Assembly: GCA_016839655.1 (NCBI GenBank)
Contig: JAEOTW010000137.1
Span: 1 to 11,291, forward strand
Length of the DNA stretch: 11,291 bases
Source: Promethearchaeota archaeon
GTDB taxonomy: Archaea; Asgardarchaeota; Lokiarchaeia; Sigynarchaeales; SOKP01
Reading direction: 5' to 3'
The notes under the pieces are model-generated. The model saw only the letters and a program-made list of their open reading frames with translations, did no database searches and was not told the DNA's origin. Numbering within the stretch: position 1 is the stretch's first letter; each line of letters starts with the position of its first letter. Below are positions 1 to 7,083 of the stretch, piece after piece. Both the position numbers and the translations under genes were made by a program.

Positions 1-7
1 AAGGAGG
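1..7 (+). promoter_or_regulatory. Shine-Dalgarno site deciding a TTG start
   Basis: The window opens with AAGGAGG, a full match to the anti-Shine-Dalgarno sequence, 10 nt before a TTG codon at 18. An in-frame stop (TGA, 9-11) just upstream excludes any earlier start for the ARPP-1-like gene. The same bases read in frame 1 give Lys-Glu-Asp-Glu-stop (stop at 13-15), which could be the last codons of an upstream gene outside the window. That would make this an internal operon ribosome site, but the fragment is too short to prove it. Confidence 0.7.
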
Positions 8-17
8 ATGAGTAAGT

Positions 18-1052
18 TTGAAAAATGAAAATATACAAATTGTGAATTCTATGTTTAAAAATCCTTTAAGTTTTCTTAAATTAGATACTCCTCAGACTTA
101 TAAAAACATGACAGTAATTCCTATTATCGTACAAGACGATAAATTTATTGATTTCATAAGTATTAAAGAAGCAGAAGAACTAGAATTAATTGAAATTATT
201 GAAACTGATGCTGTTAGTCAGTTGGAAGTAATAAATAAAAGTGATAAGCAGATTCTAATCCCCTTCGGGATGACTGTTCATGGGGGAAAACAGGATAGAA
301 CAGTTTGGGAGCCAATTTTACTTCCTATTGGAGGAAAACAAAGCATTATTAGGCAAAATCCTGGATCTCGTAAGCAAAAATATAATATTCCCGCTAAATG
401 TGTAGAACAGTCTAGATGGAATTACACTAAAGGACGTGGGTTTAAAACCTCAAATACTAGGCTACATCCCAATGTTGCTTATGAAGCGATATCAGCAGCA
501 GGTCAAAATGGTGTATGGAATGAGATCCAATCTCATAGAGCTGAGATGAATTATTCCATGGCTGTGGCACCTACTCAGAGTTATCTTGAAATGACAAAAG
601 AATCTGAAAAAGTGACTGAAGATTATGTAAAACACTTCAATTTAGTACCCAATCAATGTGGCATCGCTGTATATATCAATGGTGAATTTATTGGAATTGA
701 GTTTTATGCAAATTCTGAAGTATGGGCTTCTATGAGTAATGATATTCTCAAAGCATTTTCTGTTGAAGCACTGAGATTCAAAAACAAACCTCAACATGAA
801 GTTCCTGAATTTCATGAAGAATTTATTAAGATTTTGGGAAAACTAAAGTTAAACCTCTCTTCTAGACAAGGAGTTGCTCTTGGAACTGTTGTAGATATCA
901 ACTCTGATAATAATAAATGGCGAGGACTAACGTTAGTACATGAGAAATCTTTAGTTCAATTCTACTTAGTCTCAAAAAGAGGAGGTTATCAAGAGAAACC
1001 TCAATCAAATATTCAGTTTCAAACCGTTATTAATCAAAGATATGAAATTTAG
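18..1052 (+). CDS. ARPP-1-like domain protein (DUF6569-type), 344 aa
   Basis: The function is not established. The N-terminal half carries the signature I associate with the ARPP-1 family (ARG and rhodanese-phosphatase-superfamily-associated protein): HGGKQDRT at residues 88-95, a linker, then CVEQSRW at 128-134, followed by an Arg-containing stretch and QNGVWNEI at 163-170. The second half has the expected β-rich segment (GIAVYINGEFIGIEFY, about 215-230). No signal peptide or membrane helix is visible, so it is probably cytosolic. The family was named from its genomic association with ADP-ribosylglycohydrolases and phosphatases, but none of these is next to it here. The TTG start is fixed by an upstream stop and a complete Shine-Dalgarno site; the next in-frame ATG (residue 12) lacks such a site. 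The gene converges on the zinc-finger/caspase operon. The family call is from memory of motifs; the biochemical role is unknown. Confidence 0.75.
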   Translation: MKNENIQIVNSMFKNPLSFLKLDTPQTYKNMTVIPIIVQDDKFIDFISIKEAEELELIEIIETDAVSQLEVINKSDKQILIPFGMTVHGGKQDRTVWEPILLPIGGKQSIIRQNPGSRKQKYNIPAKCVEQSRWNYTKGRGFKTSNTRLHPNVAYEAISAAGQNGVWNEIQSHRAEMNYSMAVAPTQSYLEMTKESEKVTEDYVKHFNLVPNQCGIAVYINGEFIGIEFYANSEVWASMSNDILKAFSVEALRFKNKPQHEVPEFHEEFIKILGKLKLNLSSRQGVALGTVVDINSDNNKWRGLTLVHEKSLVQFYLVSKRGGYQEKPQSNIQFQTVINQRYEI

Positions 1053-1083
1053 TTTTAATAACGGATATAAACACTTTTTTTTT
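1024..1083 (+). terminator. Hairpin plus oligo-T terminator candidate
   Basis: A perfect 10-bp inverted repeat (CCGTTATTAA at 1024-1033, TTAATAACGG at 1055-1064) encloses a 21-nt loop that contains the TAG stop of the ARPP-1-like gene. Ten bases later comes a run of nine T (1075-1083). Archaeal termination generally needs only the T-run; the hairpin may be incidental or may stabilise the 3' end. Confidence 0.45.
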
Positions 1084-1142
1084 AATAATTATTATTTTTA
1101 AATCAGAAGTAATTCAACCTGAAATTCTTTAAAAAGTTAGAT

Positions 1143-1170
1143 AAAAAATAAAAAATAAAAAAAAAAATAA
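1143..1170 (-). terminator. Oligo-T terminator candidate for the protease operon
   Basis: Read on the minus strand, the 15-45 bases after the zinc-finger gene's stop are almost pure T, including a run of 11 (1157-1167) and two runs of six. This is the usual form of an archaeal terminator, with no hairpin needed. It faces the terminator of the converging ARPP-1-like gene. Confidence 0.5.
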
Positions 1171-1185
1171 GTTTTAAATAGTTTT

Positions 1186-1743
1186 TTACTCGTTTTCTTC
1201 AGTTTTTTCAGATTTGTCTTTAGTGGAGTTAATCTGATCAATATAATTAGCATAGTATCCATTAATAAAGTCGAATTTGAGGGAATTTTTGTCTTTTTCT
1301 AAGGCAATCATCAAATAATCATTCAAATTGACTTTCTTTTTAATTTTTCTCCTATGTCTAACAATCGGCAGAATTAACGATACAACAAACAAGCCAATAC
1401 TTAGAAAAATTGAAAAAGTTAGGAAGTATAGGATTAGGCTTACAATAAACCCAATTAAAGATGAGATAAATATAAATGCTCCACTTTTACTAGAAAGGCC
1501 CGTTTTCATATTGATATTTTTAGTGCAATCTTCGCAAATTGGTATATTTATGATATAATCTTCTTTATATTCACTCGTTGGAGTAAAAGTGCCAAAAAAT
1601 ATTTTTTTAAGTTGGTTTTTTGTATTAGTACCGCATATGACACAAATTTTTGGAAAAAGTATATCTTGAGTCACTTGAAATTCAAGTGTTTTACTCATAG
1701 ATTCTTGACTTTTTGATTTTTTAATTGCTTCTCCATATGACAT
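1186..1743 (-). CDS. Small zinc-finger protein with two membrane helices, 185 aa
   Basis: A specific function is not recognised. Residues 34-73 hold two CxxC knuckles (C34/C37 and C70/C73) separated by a polar β-type stretch, a likely treble-clef or ribbon zinc site. Two strongly hydrophobic helices follow (about 88-107 and 110-128), joined by a very short turn, then a basic segment (VRHRRKIKKK), placing both soluble ends in the cytosol by the positive-inside rule. The tail (about 155-172, FDFINGYYANYIDQIN) resembles the 'F-x-N-x-x-Y-A-x-x-F/I' end of many zinc-finger/2-TM proteins of unknown role in prokaryotes. Its ATG directly follows the TAA of the caspase-like gene, with a strong GGGAGGGGG ribosome site inside that gene's last codons, so the two are almost certainly translated from one mRNA. 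It may be a membrane partner of the protease's zinc-ribbon tail; that is inference from linkage only. Confidence 0.75.
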   Translation of the reverse strand: MSYGEAIKKSKSQESMSKTLEFQVTQDILFPKICVICGTNTKNQLKKIFFGTFTPTSEYKEDYIINIPICEDCTKNINMKTGLSSKSGAFIFISSLIGFIVSLILYFLTFSIFLSIGLFVVSLILPIVRHRRKIKKKVNLNDYLMIALEKDKNSLKFDFINGYYANYIDQINSTKDKSEKTEENE

Positions 1744-4700
1744 TTATATCCCCCTCCCGCAATTATAGCAGAATTTTGCTGTTTTTTGATTTAAACTTCC
1801 ACACCAACTACATTTCTTCTTAGACGTAGGTACCTGTTGTGTGCTTGAACTTGACGCTCCAGTACCGCGATCTAATGAATCTAGAAGAATCTTTTTTATT
1901 CGACTATTCATTGGCTCGGGTACACCTAACATTAATGCACTAATCATAAATTCGAAGGCTTTTTTGAAATCTCCTCTATTTATGTGTTCAAATCCCATAT
2001 TAGCTATTAACAGGGCTTTTCTCCCTTCTTCAGAATAATGCGTTTTAGGAGGTGGCATTCCATGTAAAATGGAATCTTTTATTCTATTGAGATCCATTTG
2101 GCCTACTGGTCTGCTTGGTTGAGTGGACCTTGTATATATTGGCCTAGAAGGAGTATAACTAGGTTTATAGGCATATGGTGATATTTTTGGTTTAGGTTTA
2201 GCAGTCTTTTTTACTCTTAGAATATTATAAGACTCTTGGTCTCTCTTGATTGGGAATTTATCTATAACGCTTTTTTCACCCTTCTTACGTTTTCCTTTGA
2301 TAACTTGAGTATATACAGCATAAGATCCTGTACTTGCAATTACAACTCCACCTATTATGTTTAAAAAAACTGTTGTCAAAGATATTCTTGGATCTAAAGG
2401 ATTAGTGCCCCAAGCTATTTCAAGGCCATCTGAGTATCCATCTCCATCAGTATCTGGATCTGTAGGATCTGTCGAATATACATTTACTTCTATTCCATCA
2501 ATTAGTCCATCATTATCCGTATCAGCATCGATTGGATTTGTTGTTTGAATGAATTCATCTATATTGTCAAGTCCATCACTATCTTCATCATCAAATGCAT
2601 CATTTCCCATAATATCCAAACCATAAGTATATTCCCAGAGATCTGGCATGAAATCATGATCTGAGTCTGCATCATTCGCATAACATCCTAATTGACATTC
2701 TAGTAGATTATTTAAACCATCACTGTCATAATCTAAGCTAGAATCATCAACAAAAAGGTTTAAATCATTATCAAATTCATATCCATCAGGCATATGGTCA
2801 TCATCAGTATCTGGATCATTAGCATATGAACCTACTTGGAATTCATTTAAATTATATAATCCATCGTTATCATAATCTGAACTTGCATCATTGCTAAATG
2901 GATCAAGATCATTATTAACTTCATAACCATCCTCCATACCGTCCCCCTCAGTATCTGGATTTGTGGCATTTGTTAAGTAGGTTATTATCTCTTCATAATC
3001 AGTTAATTGATCGTCATCAGTGTCTTCTAATAATGGATCAGTATTAAATGAATTAACTTCGTCCCCATCCAATAATCCATCATTCTCTGTATCATTATCC
3101 TGAGGATTAGTTAGATAATAAAATTCATCAAGATTTATCAAGTTGTCAGAATCTGCATCCTCCATGGAGTCATCATAGGTTAAATTCAAATTATTTACGT
3201 ATTCCCACCCATCGGGCATTAAGTCACTATCAGAATCAGTATTATTTGGAAATGAGCCTAACTGATATTCAATAATATTACTGATTCCATCCATGTCATC
3301 ATCATCATCGGCATCATTTATTAATGGATCCAATCCATATTGAACTTCGTAACCGTCAGGAAGTAAATCGGAATCAGTATCACTATTATTTGCCATTGTT
3401 CCTATTGAAAATTCAAAAAGATTGTTTAAACCATCATTATCTTGATCTAGAGTTGTATCATCTATCAATGGGTCAAGTTCATTATTAACCTCATAACCAT
3501 CATCCATTCCATCTCCATCAGTATCTTCATCTAATGGATCTGTTGTATGAACAAAGACCTCATCACCATCAGATACACCATCATCATCAGTATCTTCATC
3601 TCCCGCATCAGTAAAATAGATTAATAGTTCCTCTCCGTCTAATAAGCCATCATTATCTGTATCATTCAAAGCTGGGTCGAGATCTGAATTATACTCAAAT
3701 CCATCAGAGAGTCCATCATTATCTGTATCATTATTTTGTGGATCTAAACCCATCATTATTTCGAATGCATCATCTAAAGAATCAGAGTCGAAATCCTCTG
3801 AATATGTTTCATTCAAGATAATAACTCTATTACCACTAATCTTTGCATAAATTCCATATCCCGTTAATCCTGAAAAACCATCTAATTGAAGATCTCCAGA
3901 ATAACTCCCAAATCCTGTGTCTGTTGCGGGTGTATATGTTAGATCTGTTACATTATAATTCATACCCGCTGAGTTGTTACAAACCACTAATTTTAAATCC
4001 TCGATTAAGCCGGTTCCATGCATATTAAAAGAATAAGATAATGAGTTTCCAGTAGAGCCCAAAGAGAGTGCGCCAAAAGCAGTGCTTAAAACAGATTGCC
4101 CAGATATTCCATCATATTCTTGAGGATGGTGTGTATAACCTAATGATCCTGAATAAGACACAGTATTTGAATATGCATAATCATAACATTCTTCCATAGA
4201 TCTAACACCATCTCCATTAGAATCAGTTGCTAAATTTATTGAGTCTAGAAAGTAATTGGTAAAAACACCATGTTGTAATGTAGGATCTTCTAGGCTAAAT
4301 TCTTCATCGGCACAAGCAGTCATAATATATCTACCAGTACCTTGAACTTCAGGAATGATGCCTCCTGAATTGCAAGCATCGGTTATGATATATTTCTCTG
4401 CAGCATTCATTTCATCTAATTTTGTATCAATGAGAGAATCTAGATAGTAATTACTTGGAGTTGATGGTATTGAATCATAAGAACATAAATATTGAGTGCC
4501 ATCATAAGTCATAACCTCATACCTGTCTATACTGAATCCCCACTCGGTTATTGAATAATCAGTAATCATTCTAATATATATTCTATTGTCACTAAGAAGT
4601 GGAATCCAACCTGACCAAAAACCAGTACTATATCCTGAATAACCTTCATAAACATAATCATAGACTATATCACTATCTCCTAAGTATACCCAATCATAGT

Positions 4701-5277
4701 CATATTCCACATCGAAGTGATCAAAATATACCCTCATATAAGCAGCATTAGGATGGTAAATACTCCAGGTGTGGTCATAGTCATTAGAATAAGGATGCGG
4801 AGAGTCGACATTATAATAATGTATACCATCATTTACTAAATTAGCGCCCCCATGTCCAGAATAATAAAAGAAAAAAACATCATCTTGTGTTATTTGAACG
4901 TTAATAGAATCAAAAGCAGCATCAATTCCTGCTTTAGTTGCGTTTGAATCTTGTAGATAAATGATATGTTCTGGTTTAAAATTGTACTCATTTATAAGCA
5001 TAGAATATATATCCTGAGAGTCATCATCACAATAAGTGAGATCACTAGTAGAACCAGGATAATCAGAAATTCCAATAACGATAGCATAAGCATTTTTGGG
5101 AGTTAATGGAGCAGAAGTCTCAAGATTCTCATATGGTAGTTTAAGATCTTCATTTTTGCGTTCTAAAGGTTCATTAGTTTTGAATTTATTTATATTCAAG
5201 TTATAGATATTGGATGTAAAAATACAAATCCCTAAAAGAGATAGAACAAAAATTATCAGATATTTTTGATTTTTCAT
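1744..5277 (-). CDS. Membrane-anchored caspase-like protease with CUB-like insert, TSP3-type calcium array and zinc-ribbon tail, 1177 aa
   Basis: A probable cysteine protease of the caspase/legumain-like (clan CD) fold. The order is: hydrophobic N-terminal signal or anchor (6-21); caspase core from AIVIGISDY (65-73) with catalytic His142 in SGHGG and Cys302 in DACNSGG, then the conserved HGVFTNYFL (336-344); an EF-hand-like loop at 352-363 (DSNGDGVRSMEE); a β-rich domain (about 400-490); about 20 Asp-rich TSP3-type calcium loops (495-963); one membrane helix (about 967-991); a basic stop-transfer segment (KGKRKKGEK); a Pro-rich linker; a TPR-like helical hairpin (about 1083-1135); and a CxxC-x10-CxxC zinc ribbon (C1156, C1159, C1170, C1173). 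The His-Cys spacing (160 residues) is enlarged by a CUB-like domain (about 158-255). The predicted topology is protease outside, tail inside. The ATG has an AAGGGG ribosome site about 9 nt upstream. It is first in a two-gene operon. The substrate and the calcium dependence are inferred. A non-proteolytic role is possible, though both dyad residues are present. Confidence 0.85.
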   Translation of the reverse strand: MKNQKYLIIFVLSLLGICIFTSNIYNLNINKFKTNEPLERKNEDLKLPYENLETSAPLTPKNAYAIVIGISDYPGSTSDLTYCDDDSQDIYSMLINEYNFKPEHIIYLQDSNATKAGIDAAFDSINVQITQDDVFFFYYSGHGGANLVNDGIHYYNVDSPHPYSNDYDHTWSIYHPNAAYMRVYFDHFDVEYDYDWVYLGDSDIVYDYVYEGYSGYSTGFWSGWIPLLSDNRIYIRMITDYSITEWGFSIDRYEVMTYDGTQYLCSYDSIPSTPSNYYLDSLIDTKLDEMNAAEKYIITDACNSGGIIPEVQGTGRYIMTACADEEFSLEDPTLQHGVFTNYFLDSINLATDSNGDGVRSMEECYDYAYSNTVSYSGSLGYTHHPQEYDGISGQSVLSTAFGALSLGSTGNSLSYSFNMHGTGLIEDLKLVVCNNSAGMNYNVTDLTYTPATDTGFGSYSGDLQLDGFSGLTGYGIYAKISGNRVIILNETYSEDFDSDSLDDAFEIMMGLDPQNNDTDNDGLSDGFEYNSDLDPALNDTDNDGLLDGEELLIYFTDAGDEDTDDDGVSDGDEVFVHTTDPLDEDTDGDGMDDGYEVNNELDPLIDDTTLDQDNDGLNNLFEFSIGTMANNSDTDSDLLPDGYEVQYGLDPLINDADDDDDMDGISNIIEYQLGSFPNNTDSDSDLMPDGWEYVNNLNLTYDDSMEDADSDNLINLDEFYYLTNPQDNDTENDGLLDGDEVNSFNTDPLLEDTDDDQLTDYEEIITYLTNATNPDTEGDGMEDGYEVNNDLDPFSNDASSDYDNDGLYNLNEFQVGSYANDPDTDDDHMPDGYEFDNDLNLFVDDSSLDYDSDGLNNLLECQLGCYANDADSDHDFMPDLWEYTYGLDIMGNDAFDDEDSDGLDNIDEFIQTTNPIDADTDNDGLIDGIEVNVYSTDPTDPDTDGDGYSDGLEIAWGTNPLDPRISLTTVFLNIIGGVVIASTGSYAVYTQVIKGKRKKGEKSVIDKFPIKRDQESYNILRVKKTAKPKPKISPYAYKPSYTPSRPIYTRSTQPSRPVGQMDLNRIKDSILHGMPPPKTHYSEEGRKALLIANMGFEHINRGDFKKAFEFMISALMLGVPEPMNSRIKKILLDSLDRGTGASSSSTQQVPTSKKKCSWCGSLNQKTAKFCYNCGRGI
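1750..1758 (-). promoter_or_regulatory. Shine-Dalgarno site of the zinc-finger/2-TM gene
   Basis: GGGAGGGGG lies six bases before the ATG at 1743, inside the codons for the last residues of the caspase-like protein. Stop (1744-1746) and start (1741-1743) touch as TAAATG, so translational coupling or re-initiation is likely. Confidence 0.75.
2389..3729 (-). repeat. Nested TSP3-type repeat array inside the caspase-like gene (190-residue super-period)
   Basis: Residues 517-963 of the protease form an array of DxDxDGxxDGxE calcium loops. The array is colinear with itself at a constant 190-residue (570-bp) offset: for example D517/D707, D539/D729/D919, D562/D752, D585/D775, D611/D801 and D659/D849, with no gaps between about 517 and 954. 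Within each super-unit is a 48-residue sub-period (611, 659, 707; 801, 849, 897), in which a loop of the form DxDxDGLxNLxEF alternates with DTDxDxMPDGxE. About 2.35 copies are present. The simplest reading is tandem duplication of a block of eight loops, followed by divergence without indels. Confidence 0.8.
4513..4806 (-). other. CUB-like domain inserted between the catalytic His and Cys of the protease
   Basis: Residues about 158-255 read as a CUB domain: NDYDHTWSI (an N-terminal strand like CUB 'Y-x-N-x-x-x-x-W-x-I'), MRVYFDHFDVE ending at Glu191, YDYDWVYL with Asp195, a WIP turn, then NRIYIRMITDYS with Asp240 and WGFSIDRYE. Glu191, Asp195 and Asp240 sit where calcium-binding CUB domains keep their acidic ligands. 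The disulphide cysteines typical of animal CUB domains are absent. The domain lies directly after SGHGG and before the stretch leading to DACNSGG. Confidence 0.6.
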
Positions 5278-5369
5278 AATATAATCCCCTTATCTTTTAG
5301 ATTATAAATTGTTTCTTGGATTTTTGAATTTATTAAAATTTTTGTATAATAACAATTGGTGCATTATAT

Positions 5370-5377
5370 TATATAAA
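5370..5377 (-). promoter_or_regulatory. TATA-box candidate for the caspase-like operon
   Basis: On the minus strand TTTATATA, preceded by an A/G-rich BRE-like stretch (CAAAGAT), fits the archaeal TATA/BRE consensus. Initiation about 25 bases downstream would leave a leader of roughly 65-70 nt carrying the AAGGGG ribosome site. AT-rich DNA yields such matches by chance, so this is only a candidate. Confidence 0.35.
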
Positions 5378-5623
5378 ATCTTTGATTGAATAAAGCAGAT
5401 AAATTCAATACAATTATATTAGACGATTGATAATCTCACGAATTATCTTTTTAAATCTATAAATCTAATAATGTCGCTTAATATAGGAATTTTATTGATA
5501 CAAATTTTTATTTTCATAATATAATTCGCTTTTGTGGTAAAAAATACAATTTTTCGTTATAATAGAACAGAATCATAAAAGTTCTAAAAACTATAAAAAT
5601 TCTAAATATTTTATTTATGTGCG

Positions 5624-5637
5624 GAGAAACTTATAAG
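5624..5637 (+). promoter_or_regulatory. BRE/TATA candidate for the longin-like gene
   Basis: GAGAAA followed by CTTATAAG resembles an archaeal BRE plus TATA box, in one of the few less AT-biased patches of the spacer. Initiation near 5660 would give a leader of about 50 nt. A second weaker TATA-like string (about 5656-5663) is an alternative. Confidence 0.3.
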
Positions 5638-5710
5638 AACAATTTAATAGAAATGTTTTTAAAAATGGCCTTTCAATTCAGTATTAAGAATATAGGTTTA
5701 TTAGGTATCA

Positions 5711-7081
5711 ATGGTTTATTTTCAGATTAGTCCTGTAGGATTTGATTGCGGAAAAGATAAAAATAATTGTGAACGATATCCAGATTATTGTAGGGAGTGT
5801 GTTAAAACTCAGCTTGAAAAATTTGGATTAAATCTTAATTATAATTTGAAATTCACGATTATTGATTCGCAAGAGAAGCGGATTCAGATGTTCCAAGATT
5901 TAATATGGCAAAAATTCTTGGATGTCTTGAATATAAAGCATATATTATTAATGGCTAAAGAATCTGGATTAGCAATTGTGGACTATCCGATATCTGGTGC
6001 TGGTGTAAACACACAATTACTAACAGGATTTATTCAAGCAAATATCTCATTTTCAGAAACAAGTAGTGTTACAAATGCTTATGAGAATGGATCGAATCAT
6101 CAATTCTATGAATTTCAATATGATACATTTAACATATTACTAAAAAATGGGGAATTTATTAGAATTTGTTTAGTTTTAGATCATAAATCCTCTGACAGTC
6201 TAAAATCACTTGTAACTGATTTTTTAAATGATTATGAGGGTAAATATTTGGATAAAATTAGAGATCATGTACAAAAAGGAAAGATGAAATTTGATGATAC
6301 TAAAGATTTCATTATTGACACCTTTAATGTTAAATTAGTTTTTCCTATGGAATTGACACACCAATTATTACCGGATGAATTGGAACTTATTAAAAGAAAT
6401 CCTATTCAAAAAGCTATAATAGATTTAGCAGAGAAATTACTAGCTTCAAAAGCTTTCTTTTTCATTATTAATTTGATTGATGAAGTCAATAAAATTGTTC
6501 AAATTGATGCGAATAAGATACTTTATGAAGTTTACAAACTTATTGAAAAAAAGATTATTATTCCCACAACAATTGAGACTGCTGAAGATAAAATAAGCAA
6601 TTTTCAAGAATCACGAGCAGTAAGAATAGCTAATAATGAATTAATATCTTCATTAATTACTAATAACGATGCATTAAATGAATTAAAAGAAAGAGCAAAA
6701 CATATGAGTGAAGAAGAAGTTAAATCTTTTATAAATTCTTTCATTCGGAAAGCCGAAACTGCTGAAAAAGGATTTGTTTACAAGGAAGCACAAAAAGAAT
6801 ATGAAAAAGCTCTTTACTTAGCATCTGGCTTTGATTATAAAGAGGAAGTAGGAAGTATATCTTTTGCGATTTTAGAACTTGATAAAAAGATTAAAGAACT
6901 AGACTTGGAATATGCATTAAAAATGGGAGAAAAAGCTGAGAAAAAGAAGGATTACATCAAAGCAATTAATTATTACCAACAAAGTTTAAAAATTCTTGAG
7001 GATGTTCAAGAAATTAATGGTAATGAATCTCGAATCAAAAAATTAAAGAAAAAAATTACTAACATTCAAAAGAATTTGTAA
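5711..7081 (+). CDS. Longin-like/winged-helix/TPR protein with N-terminal cysteine cluster, 456 aa
   Basis: The exact function is not recognised. Four cysteines near the N-terminus (C13, C20, C27, C30) suggest a small zinc site. Residues about 73-180 look like a longin/roadblock-type domain: IKHILLMAKESGLAIVDY opens with the typical 'sensor of cargo' β-hairpin, followed by LLTGFIQANISFSE and, after a loop, FEFQYDTF-type strands and LVTDFLNDYEGKY. Many Asgard-type proteins share this pattern, and some act around small GTPases. Residues about 231-286 resemble a winged helix, ending in LIEKKIIIP. The C-terminus (about 335-456) is helical with TPR-like units (AQKEYEKALYLA, AINYYQQSLKIL) and a basic coiled tail. 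It has no signal or membrane helix, so it is cytosolic. An in-frame TAG at 5702-5704 fixes the ATG at 5711; no clear Shine-Dalgarno site precedes it. It is divergent from the protease operon, so shared regulation is possible. The longin call is by pattern and moderate. Confidence 0.6.
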   Translation: MVYFQISPVGFDCGKDKNNCERYPDYCRECVKTQLEKFGLNLNYNLKFTIIDSQEKRIQMFQDLIWQKFLDVLNIKHILLMAKESGLAIVDYPISGAGVNTQLLTGFIQANISFSETSSVTNAYENGSNHQFYEFQYDTFNILLKNGEFIRICLVLDHKSSDSLKSLVTDFLNDYEGKYLDKIRDHVQKGKMKFDDTKDFIIDTFNVKLVFPMELTHQLLPDELELIKRNPIQKAIIDLAEKLLASKAFFFIINLIDEVNKIVQIDANKILYEVYKLIEKKIIIPTTIETAEDKISNFQESRAVRIANNELISSLITNNDALNELKERAKHMSEEEVKSFINSFIRKAETAEKGFVYKEAQKEYEKALYLASGFDYKEEVGSISFAILELDKKIKELDLEYALKMGEKAEKKKDYIKAINYYQQSLKILEDVQEINGNESRIKKLKKKITNIQKNL

Positions 7082-7083
7082 AA

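Larger units (their letters stand above)
5278..5710. other. 433-bp divergent intergenic region
   Basis: This very AT-rich spacer separates the starts of the caspase-like operon (-) and the longin-like gene (+). I see TATA-like elements for both directions (annotated separately). A 15-bp direct repeat (TTTTCATAATATAAT) at 5271-5285 and 5511-5525 includes, in the first copy, the protease start codon. The second copy heads only a 24-codon minus-strand frame (5517 down to 5443) with no recognisable product. No RNA gene or convincing protein remnant is visible. Confidence 0.5.

Noticed and set aside
8..28. Six-codon ATG frame overlapping the ribosome site of the ARPP-1-like gene
   Set aside because: It starts one base after the Shine-Dalgarno core, too close for initiation, and ends immediately.
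1328..1558. Plus-strand open frame of 76 codons opposite the zinc-finger gene
   Set aside because: Its hydrophobic look is the complement of the membrane-helix codons. The minus-strand gene has motifs, a ribosome site and operon linkage.
1841..2548. Plus-strand open frames of about 65 codons opposite the protease tail and array
   Set aside because: They lie antisense to a well-supported gene, have biased composition caused by the repeats, and show no motifs or ribosome sites.
2389..3729. CRISPR-like or satellite DNA repeat (many near-identical CCATCATTATCTGTATC-type strings)
   Set aside because: The strings are the minus-strand codons for Asp-rich calcium loops in an intact reading frame. 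Spacing follows the protein loops, and there are no unique spacers of constant length.
1744..5277. Sorting-signal or secretion-system anchoring for the surface protease
   Set aside because: The C-terminus is a membrane helix followed by a long basic, TPR-like and zinc-ribbon cytosolic tail, not a short sorting signal.
5278..5710. tRNA or other structured RNA in the large intergenic region
   Set aside because: No cloverleaf, no GC-rich stems and no T-loop-like string were found on either strand.
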